DNA of 6,814 nucleotides, taken from NCBI GenBank assembly GCA_021811525.1, contig JAJZOK010000003.1:1-6814 (forward strand). Direction: 5' to 3'. How positions within the stretch are numbered: the stretch's first letter is position 1; each line of letters opens with the position of its first letter. The position numbers and the translations under genes are program-made. The DNA is from Thermoplasmata archaeon (GTDB lineage Archaea > Thermoplasmatota > Thermoplasmata > Thermoplasmatales > Thermoplasmataceae). This document shows, in pieces, positions 1 to 5,723 of the stretch. Under the pieces are notes generated by a model. It searched no databases, was not told the DNA's origin, and saw only the letters and a program-made list of their open reading frames with translations.

Positions 1-508
1 CATCAGGTTCGATCACTGTCGGTTTGTTGGAAATGTTTGGTTCCTTCCCAAAATACGCCATTCCGATGTGTGTCTTGGATGATTTGGCATTTGCAAGCTC
101 AACCTCTCTGCGGTGGCTTTCTTCATCCTGCTTCTTTGCATCGTCGTCATGATGTTTCCTTGCATCACTGATCCATCTAACAATCTCATCATGCCATTTC
201 TTGGGATCTGTAAGCAGGAATTCGTATTTCTTATGAACTCCCTCTGCATCAAATTCCACTGTGAGGTACTTCTTGGTGAAAATCTTAATCATCGGAACTG
301 ATGTGGAAATGTTCTTGAAATCATAGAGAGGGACATCCATGTATGTCTTTGCTGGTGACGCCTTTAGCAAACCCCTCTTTCCCTTCTTCTCGTATATGAG
401 CCTCTTGTCAGTTAGATATAGGGTTCCATCCTGGATCTCTGCATCTCCTTCCTTAAGGGTCGACTCTTCCTGCATTAACTCGTGTTCATCTACTGCATAG
501 ATAGGCAT
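1..508 (-). CDS. PH-like (bacterial PH/GRAM-type) domain protein, C-terminus cut by window edge
   Basis: An open minus-strand frame runs from ATG at 508-506 to the window edge: 169 complete codons, no stop, so the C-terminus is missing. It begins MPIYAVDEHE. Residues about 25-115 look like a compact PH/GRAM-type beta-barrel plus helix: GTLYLTDKRLIYEKKG (28-43) is the usual first strand pair, VPLYDFKNIS (59-68) the next, then a basic strand pair IKIFTKKYLTVEF (74-86), and a closing helix after DPKKWHDEIVRWI (101-113). Residues 115-140 are highly charged and probably helical. No signal peptide or membrane segment is visible, so it should be cytoplasmic, perhaps membrane-peripheral. It lies 24 bp after the flippase stop on the same strand and may be co-transcribed. 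No Shine-Dalgarno precedes the ATG. The fold call is from pattern and the function is unknown. The reading frame itself is certain because two competing frames upstream of this ATG close quickly. Confidence 0.75.
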   Translation of the reverse strand, partial: MPIYAVDEHELMQEESTLKEGDAEIQDGTLYLTDKRLIYEKKGKRGLLKASPAKTYMDVPLYDFKNISTSVPMIKIFTKKYLTVEFDAEGVHKKYEFLLTDPKKWHDEIVRWISDARKHHDDDAKKQDEESHRREVELANAKSSKTHIGMAYFGKEPNISNKPTVIEPD

Positions 509-524
509 ATCTTCGCATACATTC

Positions 525-532
525 TATTTAAA
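525..532 (-). promoter_or_regulatory. Possible TATA box (TTTAAATA) for the PH-like gene
   Basis: TTTAAATA on the minus strand directly follows the flippase TAG stop. Its centre is about 20 bp before the ATG at 508, a little short for an archaeal TATA-to-start distance. The gene may be read from here as a near-leaderless transcript, or simply by read-through from the flippase. The short spacing keeps confidence low. Confidence 0.35.
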
Positions 533-2110
533 CTAATAATCTTTTTTCGGTTGATCTGCATCTACGAGATCGGATTCAGTTTCAATAGCTTCTGCCTGGT
601 ATCTTTTGTTTAGCTTCCTGGGATCGAAATTGCTGACAATTTCAAGAAGCAGGCCAACAGAAGTTTCCTTCATCAATATTGCAACGGCGAAGTAAACAAA
701 CAAAGAAAATAATGCCAGCGGCCCCAGAATGAGAATGTCCTTCGGTGTAATGTAATGCATAATTGCAAGCAGCACTGCTGTCTGCACAAGTGCAGGAATT
801 GCATGCCTCATCAGATATAGATTGTATTTTACAGATTCAAGCCTAGCAACTACTCTTCTGTAAATTAACGCGCTCACAAATGTGGCTATAACCATTGCAA
901 CCGGGGCGCCAACCCATCCTAGTGATAAAGAAGAAAAGCCAAAAATGTTTGATGGGACAAGTATCAGGATCAATGCAATGTTGAGGGTCACCATGGCTGT
1001 ATCAATCTTTGCAAGTGTTCCGGTCCTGAATCTGCTGGCAATTGCAGAGGTGTATGGAGTATTTATGGCCCCAAGGTAAGCGCGGAAGGCCAGAAGAGAT
1101 AGCATTGCACTGTAGATTATGTATCCCTGTGAAAAGATGTTAAGCACAAAAGGGGCAAGAACTACAAGGACCACTACAATGGGCAGAACGTATAGTGAAA
1201 TCATGTTTTCAAACTCATATATGGACCGATTGTGCTCGTCTTTGCCAAGATGTTTTCCACGCCTTATAAGAAGGGGCAAAAAAAACATTGAAAGTGAACC
1301 AGCTAGTGTTGTGATAACAGCAGATATCTGCTGGCTTGAAAAAAATGCACTTGTAGCATCTACATGCCAGAACAGTTGAAGGATTACCTTGTCTATGTTT
1401 CCATTTATGGTGCCCACAGAGGTGACCAAAACCAGAGGCAATGCGAGTACGCTGTAAGCTTTGAACATCTTCCTTGTTGGCCTTGAAATCTTCCAAGGGC
1501 GTCCAAGGGCCAGAGAACTGAAGAAGTAAACAGAATAGGTAATACTGTATGTTATTGAAAGGTACAGTGCAGGCATGTATCCAGCCCCGTTTGGTCCTGA
1601 GAACCTAACTATTAAGGCAAGGAAAATGAAAATTGAATTCCTGAGCACAGCTTCAATCAATGGAGGTATTGAAGCTCTCATGGACTTTAATGTGGCCCTA
1701 AAATATGTATTAGTGAATCCAAGGAAATTATTGAAAAAGAAATATGGTATCAGGGCTATGACTATCCAGTACTCAATCGGAGATTCAAATCCTTTGTGAA
1801 GGATATCTGTCCAGAAGAACAGAGAGACGAATACAAGAGCAACAAAGAGAAAACCAAGTCCAAGTTTCACTGTAAGATAAGTGCCATTGCACACACCAAT
1901 ATCTTCCCCTTCAGATATCTTGATAGTGTGAGCAGTCGAGTATCCCAGGTCACTGAACAGCGACAATACCCCGACAAAACCAATACCAAAACCAACAAAC
2001 CCCCAGTCCGCGAGACCAATATATCTTACAATGAAGAACAGGCCCACATAACCAAATATAGCACTGATTACGTTTTGGATTATGATAATGGGAGAGCGCT
2101 GGGCAAACAC
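533..2110 (-). CDS. MOP-superfamily polysaccharide/oligosaccharide flippase (Wzx/RfbX-like membrane protein)
   Basis: This 525-aa protein has about 14 hydrophobic segments, near residues 8-30, 38-60, 83-103, 114-135, 155-175, 180-202, 218-236, 262-284, 304-324, 332-350, 371-395, 398-417, 435-453 and 457-480, followed by a hydrophilic acidic tail (about 494-525). This length and layout fit polysaccharide biosynthesis/export proteins of the MOP superfamily. SDLGYSTAHTIKISEGED (53-70) matches the family's conserved loop after TM2, and GNIDKVILQLFW (237-248) matches the usual 'D-k-hhL' entry to the second half. By family knowledge it would flip lipid-linked glycans across the cytoplasmic membrane; the substrate cannot be read from sequence. 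The start is GTG at 2110 because upstream codons in frame soon reach a stop and the next internal Met is far inside. It has its own promoter region after the MarR gene. No glycosyltransferase is visible in the window. Confidence 0.85.
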   Translation of the reverse strand: MFAQRSPIIIIQNVISAIFGYVGLFFIVRYIGLADWGFVGFGIGFVGVLSLFSDLGYSTAHTIKISEGEDIGVCNGTYLTVKLGLGFLFVALVFVSLFFWTDILHKGFESPIEYWIVIALIPYFFFNNFLGFTNTYFRATLKSMRASIPPLIEAVLRNSIFIFLALIVRFSGPNGAGYMPALYLSITYSITYSVYFFSSLALGRPWKISRPTRKMFKAYSVLALPLVLVTSVGTINGNIDKVILQLFWHVDATSAFFSSQQISAVITTLAGSLSMFFLPLLIRRGKHLGKDEHNRSIYEFENMISLYVLPIVVVLVVLAPFVLNIFSQGYIIYSAMLSLLAFRAYLGAINTPYTSAIASRFRTGTLAKIDTAMVTLNIALILILVPSNIFGFSSLSLGWVGAPVAMVIATFVSALIYRRVVARLESVKYNLYLMRHAIPALVQTAVLLAIMHYITPKDILILGPLALFSLFVYFAVAILMKETSVGLLLEIVSNFDPRKLNKRYQAEAIETESDLVDADQPKKDY

Positions 2111-2134
2111 TGTTAGCCGTAATTTTAATCCAAT

Positions 2135-2156
2135 GATTAAAGCTTATGCTTAAATC
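2135..2156 (-). promoter_or_regulatory. Flippase promoter: TATA-like TTTAAT inside an imperfect palindrome
   Basis: On the minus strand TTTAAT (2141-2136) lies 26-31 bp before the GTG start, the expected place for a TATA box of a leaderless archaeal transcript. It sits in an imperfect inverted repeat: GATTAAAGC (2135-2143), a 4-bp centre, and GCTTAAATC (2148-2156), matching at 8 of 9 positions. A protein bound here would cover the TATA box, so this may also be an operator. The promoter call rests on spacing and AT content only. Confidence 0.5.
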
Positions 2157-2211
2157 CTAATAGAAAAACTGTAAAATCTATTTTTTTATAAAAAGTTTAG
2201 GTTTTAAGCAT
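2146..2211. repeat. 14-bp near-perfect inverted repeat with AT-rich 38-bp spacer
   Basis: ATGCTTAAATCCTA (2146-2159) and TAGGTTTTAAGCAT (2198-2211) are reverse complements at 13 of 14 positions. Inside, AAACT (2166-2170) and AGTTT (2194-2198) could extend the stem with a bulge. The pair spans nearly the whole gap between the MarR and flippase genes. It may be two binding sites for a dimeric regulator or an RNA stem at the 3' end of the MarR message. Confidence 0.7.
2164..2194 (-). terminator. Oligo-T tract after the MarR gene, likely archaeal terminator
   Basis: Reading the minus strand from the MarR stop, T runs occur at 2194-2190 (5 T), 2176-2173 (4 T) and 2168-2164 (5 T), beginning about 22 bp past the TAA. 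Archaeal RNA polymerase stops at such runs without needing a hairpin. The tract lies between the arms of the 14-bp inverted repeat. It would end the exporter-MarR transcript before the flippase promoter. Confidence 0.5.
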
Positions 2212-2216
2212 CAGAA

Positions 2217-2696
2217 TTATTTTAGATTACGCCCCGTAACTTCATCCAGGAGCTGTGGAGTATTCAGCAGCTGCTCTTCCACTCTCTTTAGAAGGACTCT
2301 GAGTGTCTCCATGTCAGATGAGTCCATGAAATTCAAGGTCTTGGATATGAATTCCTCATGGAGCTCCATAATCTTCCTGTAGAACTCTGTGCCCTTTGGA
2401 GTTGCGGCTATGTTGACAACGCGCCTGTCTGTGTTGCTCCTTATCCTCTCCACATAATCCTTCATTTCAAGCCTGTCTACCAGGCTTGTGACCCAGCCCT
2501 GTGTAATCATGTTGCTTTCAGCAAGCTTCACCATTGGCTGCGCTCCGTCTTCGACCAACCTCTTGAGGATCCTGTATTCCATTATGGAAAGGCCGTTGTT
2601 TATAAGCCTCTTTTCTGCTTCTCTGTACCATTTCCTGTATATGGAGGTTACAAGCCTCCAAATCTCAAAACTAGTGTTGTTGTTTTCTGGATTCAT
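2217..2696 (-). CDS. MarR-family winged-helix transcriptional regulator
   Basis: This 159-aa protein has typical MarR length and layout. An N-terminal dimerisation helix spans about 8-32, the winged helix-turn-helix about 36-108, and a long C-terminal dimerisation helix about 103-147. [16 protein letters not shown] (36-51) is the conserved start of the DNA-binding domain. [19 protein letters not shown] (64-82) is the recognition helix and following helix. The wing carries the hallmark D-R-R at 90-92 (SNTDRR), followed by ATPKG. The ATG overlaps the TGA of the upstream exporter (ATGA) and has a GGTGGTG Shine-Dalgarno 4 bp upstream, so translation is probably coupled. MarR proteins encoded with a DHA2 exporter usually repress it and are released by a small, often phenolic or aromatic, ligand. 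Here self-repression through sites upstream of the exporter is inferred. No cysteine is present, so a redox-sensing OhrR-like mode is unlikely. Confidence 0.92.
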   Translation of the reverse strand: MNPENNNTSFEIWRLVTSIYRKWYREAEKRLINNGLSIMEYRILKRLVEDGAQPMVKLAESNMITQGWVTSLVDRLEMKDYVERIRSNTDRRVVNIAATPKGTEFYRKIMELHEEFISKTLNFMDSSDMETLRVLLKRVEEQLLNTPQLLDEVTGRNLK

Positions 2697-4501
2697 TTTA
2701 CACCACCTGAAGTGTCATAATCAATTGTAGGGCGCTCTTTGTCATTGGGCGCATCATTTCTGGGCTCTTCTTTCAATTTAGAGACGGCGAGTGGAACCTC
2801 AACCGTGGGTGCCTGAATCTGAGCAGTGTCCATGTCCGCGACGTATTCTGCCTCCGCATCTACATACTTCCTTCCCCTGAGAGCTGAAATCACGGCGGCC
2901 ACCAGAGAAAGTACCAGGCCCACATAGAATGCAGCCCTCAGTGAGCTCATGAATGCCGGGGCAAGAGTCTCAGGGAACCACTTCAACCCTTCCATTGTGT
3001 TTAGGATGTGCTGTGGAACCGTCAGGCCTGGAACACTCGATATGATGGTTCCAACTGGATTGTATCCCAGGAATGCCGAGAACATGGCTACGGTTGGCGG
3101 AGTTGCATCAAAGACCTTGTCCAAATTGGATGCCCCCAGTGTTGCCAGTGCACTGTTGAATGCTGTTGGAAGGTTCGTGGTAAGAGACAGCAGAACTATT
3201 GTGAAGAACATCCCTAAGCTTGCTGTCATTCCCGCGTTTCTCAGAGTGGTCATCATGCCAGATGCAGCGCCTCTTGAATCTGCAGGGACTGAATTCATGA
3301 TTGCAGCGGTGTTTGGGGCTGCAAACATTCCATTGCCTGCGCCCATTATGAACAGTGTTATTCCGAAAACTATGTAGTTGAAGTTCGGGCCCATAAGGCT
3401 GAGAACATAGAATGCAACAGCAACTACGATCATGCCCAAAGTGGACAAAACACGTGCACCATGCCTGTCAGATAGCCAGCCTGAAAGCGGACCCATCACC
3501 ATGAAACCGACGGTCATCGGGATCATGTATATGCCTGCCCAGAACGGGGTTGATGCATACGAATATCCATGCAGTGGAAGCCAGATTCCCTGAAGCAGTA
3601 TGATCAGCATCAGCATAACGCCGCCTCTGCCCACCGCCGACAGGAGAGATGCAAGGTTTCCGGCCGCGAATGCCCTTATCTTGAACAGGGACATCCTGAA
3701 CATAGGCTGCGAAACCTTCATCTCCACAAACGGGAACAGTATGAGAAGGAATATTCCAACTGCAAGGGAGGCTATGACTGAAGGGTTTGTCCATCCAGTT
3801 GTGCTTCCCCCGTACGGGAGGAGGCCATAAGTGATTGCGATTAGTGCAATGGTGAGGCCAGCGCCAAAAGTGAGGTTTCCCACATAGTCGATCTTCTGGT
3901 CTTTCTTAATGACCGCAGTTTCCTTGAGTTTCCAGTAACTCCAGAAAGTCCCAACCAATCCAACCGGAACGCTCACCAGGAAGACATACCTCCAGTTGAT
4001 GACCGACAGGACTCCGCCAAGTATCAGCCCAAGGAACGAGCCGCCAAGAGCCGCCACCTGGTTAATCCCAAGTGCCTTTCCCCTTTCCTGTGATGGAAAA
4101 GCGTCCGTAAGGATGGCGGAACTGTTGGAGAACAGGAATGCTGCCCCAACTCCCTGGATAATCCTGAAGATTACCAGGAGAAGTGCTGCGGTGCTGCCGG
4201 TACCCGGTGTCAAGAATAGGAGAATTGATCCGGCGGTGAATATGGCAAATCCTAAATTAAACAACCTTACTCTGCCGAATATATCTGAAAGCCTGCCAAA
4301 CGTAACAAGCAGTGTTGCTGTAACAATATTGAATCCCATCAGGATCCAGAGAAGATAAACAAAGGACCCTGCCTGGAATGGGCTTAACTGTATCCCTTTG
4401 AATATTGCAGGCAATGAAATGAGAGTAATGGTCCCGTTAATGGTGGCCATAAGCATACCAATAGTAGTATTCGACAATGCTACCCATTTGTACCTAACCA
4501 T
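2693..4501 (-). CDS. MFS drug/solute exporter, DHA2 (14-TM, EmrB/QacA-like) family
   Basis: This 602-aa membrane protein has about 14 hydrophobic segments, as in the DHA2 drug:H+ antiporters. TM1 carries [16 protein letters not shown] (19-34), the DHA2 'LD-x-T-I-V-N-x-A-L-P' motif with Asn-Gly in place of the usual acidic position. Motif A is [11 protein letters not shown] (69-79), motif [10 protein letters not shown] (113-121), and motif C lies in [10 protein letters not shown] through LILGG (145-163). A second motif-A-like loop is [10 protein letters not shown] (341-350). A long extracytoplasmic loop (about 441-518) separates TM13 from TM14, and the last 60 residues form a charged cytoplasmic tail. 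The ATG at 4501 is preceded by a TATA box at -27 to -21 and no Shine-Dalgarno, which supports a leaderless first gene. It overlaps the MarR gene by 4 bp. By family it should use the proton gradient to export amphipathic compounds. In an acidophile organic acids or aromatics are plausible, but the substrate is unknown. Confidence 0.92.
   Translation of the reverse strand: MVRYKWVALSNTTIGMLMATINGTITLISLPAIFKGIQLSPFQAGSFVYLLWILMGFNIVTATLLVTFGRLSDIFGRVRLFNLGFAIFTAGSILLFLTPGTGSTAALLLVIFRIIQGVGAAFLFSNSSAILTDAFPSQERGKALGINQVAALGGSFLGLILGGVLSVINWRYVFLVSVPVGLVGTFWSYWKLKETAVIKKDQKIDYVGNLTFGAGLTIALIAITYGLLPYGGSTTGWTNPSVIASLAVGIFLLILFPFVEMKVSQPMFRMSLFKIRAFAAGNLASLLSAVGRGGVMLMLIILLQGIWLPLHGYSYASTPFWAGIYMIPMTVGFMVMGPLSGWLSDRHGARVLSTLGMIVVAVAFYVLSLMGPNFNYIVFGITLFIMGAGNGMFAAPNTAAIMNSVPADSRGAASGMMTTLRNAGMTASLGMFFTIVLLSLTTNLPTAFNSALATLGASNLDKVFDATPPTVAMFSAFLGYNPVGTIISSVPGLTVPQHILNTMEGLKWFPETLAPAFMSSLRAAFYVGLVLSLVAAVISALRGRKYVDAEAEYVADMDTAQIQAPTVEVPLAVSKLKEEPRNDAPNDKERPTIDYDTSGGVK
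2701..2707 (-). promoter_or_regulatory. Ribosome binding site of the MarR gene (GGTGGTG)
   Basis: On the minus strand AGGTGGTG ends 4 bp before the MarR ATG, inside the last codons of the exporter. GGTG pairs with the archaeal 16S 3'-end CACC. It fixes this ATG as the start and supports coupled translation through the ATGA overlap. Confidence 0.6.
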
Positions 4502-4513
4502 TAATTCGGCATC

Positions 4514-4520
4514 TGGTATT
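4514..4520. promoter_or_regulatory. Extra TGGTATT half-site beside the exporter TATA box
   Basis: TGGTATT here repeats the arm sequence of the inverted repeat at 4576-4603. It lies just downstream of the exporter TATA box, about 13-19 bp before the ATG on that strand. A regulator bound here would block transcription initiation. Seven matching bases alone are weak, so the call rests on the position. Confidence 0.35.
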
Positions 4521-4521
4521 C

Positions 4522-4528
4522 ATATAAA
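4522..4528 (-). promoter_or_regulatory. TATA box (TTTATAT) of the exporter-MarR operon
   Basis: TTTATAT on the minus strand lies 21-27 bp before the exporter ATG, with purine-rich AAAGCA upstream as a possible BRE. The spacing predicts a transcript starting at or very near the ATG, in keeping with the absence of a Shine-Dalgarno. Confidence 0.6.
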
Positions 4529-4536
4529 TGCTTTAT

Positions 4537-4553
4537 TAGTAAACAATCTACTA
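4537..4553. promoter_or_regulatory. Inverted repeat TAGTA-N7-TACTA upstream of the exporter TATA box
   Basis: TAGTA (4537-4541) and TACTA (4549-4553) form a 17-bp dyad centred at 4545, just upstream of the exporter BRE/TATA. Size and position suit a MarR dimer site. An overlapping weaker pair, AGTAAA (4538-4543) and TTTACT (4566-4571), is also present. Short arms in AT-rich DNA can arise by chance. Confidence 0.4.
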
Positions 4554-4575
4554 CAAAAGCATCTATTTACTCATA

Positions 4576-4603
4576 CTTGGTATTGAGTGTATCTAATACC
4601 AAG
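4576..4603. promoter_or_regulatory. Perfect 9-bp inverted repeat, candidate operator in the divergent region
   Basis: CTTGGTATT (4576-4584) and AATACCAAG (4595-4603) are exact reverse complements around a 10-bp spacer. The dyad lies 47-74 bp upstream of the sugar-enzyme ATG and 75-102 bp upstream of the exporter ATG. That is just upstream of the TATA box at 4626, where archaeal activators often bind. The regulator may be the MarR protein of this window or another factor. Confidence 0.6.
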
Positions 4604-4625
4604 AAAACTATGGGGGCAACCAATA

Positions 4626-4632
4626 TTATAAA
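4626..4632 (+). promoter_or_regulatory. TATA box (TTATAAA) of the SIS-hydrolase operon
   Basis: TTATAAA is centred 21 bp before the ATG at 4650, in an otherwise non-coding stretch. This implies a very short or absent leader. It favours ATG 4650 over the GTG at 4644 as the start, since the GTG would be only 15 bp from the TATA centre. Confidence 0.6.
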
Positions 4633-4649
4633 CTTACACATAGGTGGTT

Positions 4650-5663
4650 ATGACCCATGATTTCACTCCAGAGATGAAGAATACAATCATGTTCAAGGAA
4701 ATCAACCAATCGCCAGACTCCATAAGGAAGACCCTGGATTCAGTTGCGGATGAATGCACTTACGCTTCCGAACTCATAAGGGAATCTAAGTATGTTTATA
4801 TCGTGGGTAGCGGTACAAGCTTCCATGCTGGCATGGTGCTCCAGATAAGGCTCCTTAAAAGAGGGATTCCTGCGGTCACAGTTAAGGCACCAGAATTCTC
4901 CTATTTCCTCCCCGAAGAACAGGACAGCGAGGTTTCTGCCATCTTAATCAGCCAATCTGGAGAGAGCCGGGACATACTTGATTCATTGTATGCAGCCAAA
5001 GACAGGGGGTTTTCCACTGTATGCATAACAAACACAAAGGATAGCAGTCTTTCTGTTGGATCAGACATTTCCATCGTAACTGAGGCGGGAAAGGAAAATG
5101 CCCTTGCTGCCACCAAGACTTTCCTTTCTGCCCTTTCAGCCATAAACCTGATCACTGAAAAGCTGGACAATCCCGGATCGGAAGCCAACGAAAGCCTTTC
5201 CCAGGATCTCAAGCGCTACCTGGAAGTGGAAACGGATAAAGTCATAGAAACTGCAAAAACGGTGAAGGACAAAGTTGTGGTTCTAGGCAATGGAATTCTT
5301 CATGCCCTTGCACTGGAGGGTGCTCTAAAGTTCAAGGAGACTTCCACCATGGAAACTGAGGCATACCCGATAAGGGAATACCTGCATGGTCCCATACAAT
5401 CCCTTAACCATGATACCACCGTGATCCTCCTGCACAAACCAGGAGATGAAATTGAAGGTGTATTGGAGCAATTGAAGAAACAAACCCAAAGCATATTGCG
5501 GATAGGTTTTGGGGAAAATGATGAGATCAGGGTCAACGAAGTCAGCGACCTCAATATCCCTGCAATGTTTGTAGTTCCGCTCCAGCTAATGGCAAACTAC
5601 AAGTCAGTAAGCCTTGGCCTGGACCCTGACCACCCCCAACACCTCACAAAGGTTGTGAGATAG
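4650..5663 (+). CDS. Double-SIS sugar-phosphate isomerase/deaminase (GlmS isomerase-like, GlmD/AgaS-type; no glutaminase domain)
   Basis: This 337-aa protein consists of two SIS domains and lacks the N-terminal glutaminase domain of glucosamine-6-phosphate synthase. The first SIS domain carries the phosphosugar-binding motifs GSGTS (53-57) and SQSGES (101-106), then EAGKENALAATKTF (145-158). The second has ALKFKE (225-230) and YLHGP (244-248), and the C-terminus reads GLDPDHPQHLTKVVR (323-337). By alignment from memory to E. coli GlmS, K227, E230, H246 and K334 fall where catalytic K485, E488, H504 and K603 are, and the E-to-H spacing of 16 is identical. The sugar-phosphate active site therefore looks intact. 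Known archaeal enzymes of this shape (GlmD) deaminate glucosamine-6-phosphate to fructose-6-phosphate plus ammonia in amino-sugar catabolism; a ketosamine-phosphate deglycase is the main alternative. ATG 4650 is preferred over in-frame GTG 4644 for TATA spacing. AGGTGG ends 2 bp before this ATG. It is first in a probable operon with the hydrolase 60 bp downstream. Confidence 0.85.
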   Translation: MTHDFTPEMKNTIMFKEINQSPDSIRKTLDSVADECTYASELIRESKYVYIVGSGTSFHAGMVLQIRLLKRGIPAVTVKAPEFSYFLPEEQDSEVSAILISQSGESRDILDSLYAAKDRGFSTVCITNTKDSSLSVGSDISIVTEAGKENALAATKTFLSALSAINLITEKLDNPGSEANESLSQDLKRYLEVETDKVIETAKTVKDKVVVLGNGILHALALEGALKFKETSTMETEAYPIREYLHGPIQSLNHDTTVILLHKPGDEIEGVLEQLKKQTQSILRIGFGENDEIRVNEVSDLNIPAMFVVPLQLMANYKSVSLGLDPDHPQHLTKVVR

Positions 5664-5714
5664 GCGGAGCCAAGAGCGAAGAATCATAATAATGCTGTAG
5701 AATAATGTGTAAAT

Positions 5715-5718
5715 GGTG
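5715..5718 (+). promoter_or_regulatory. Ribosome binding site (GGTG) of the serine hydrolase gene
   Basis: GGTG lies 5 bp before ATG 5724 and matches the archaeal anti-Shine-Dalgarno core. It suggests translation as an internal operon gene. No strong TATA box sits at the right distance in the 60-bp gap, though CATAATAA near 5685 is a weak candidate. Confidence 0.45.
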
Positions 5719-5723
5719 TCCAA

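Noticed and set aside
13..252. 79-aa minus-strand frame at the window start
   Set aside because: It overlaps the PH-like gene in another frame and has no domain-like pattern.
882..1379. Plus-strand frames of 65 and 86 aa opposite the flippase
   Set aside because: They are antisense to hydrophobic codons of a clear membrane protein and have no start signal of their own.
1796..2116. 106-aa plus-strand frame opposite the flippase 5' end
   Set aside because: It is a low-complexity, charged antisense translation of the flippase coding strand, with no promoter.
2949..3377. 142-aa plus-strand frame inside the exporter gene
   Set aside because: It is the mirror of a well-supported MFS coding region, and its pattern follows the codons of the real gene.
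4644..4649. GTG at 4644 as start of the SIS gene (adds Met-Val)
   Set aside because: It is only 15 bp from the TATA centre and overlaps the AGGTGG element; ATG 4650 fits better.
4901..5554. Minus-strand frames of 103 and 84 aa opposite the SIS gene
   Set aside because: They are antisense to conserved SIS motifs, so they are shadows.
4650..5663. Identification of the SIS protein as MurQ (MurNAc-6-P etherase)
   Set aside because: It has two SIS domains and the GlmS-type KE...HGP and C-terminal Lys features, whereas MurQ has one SIS domain.
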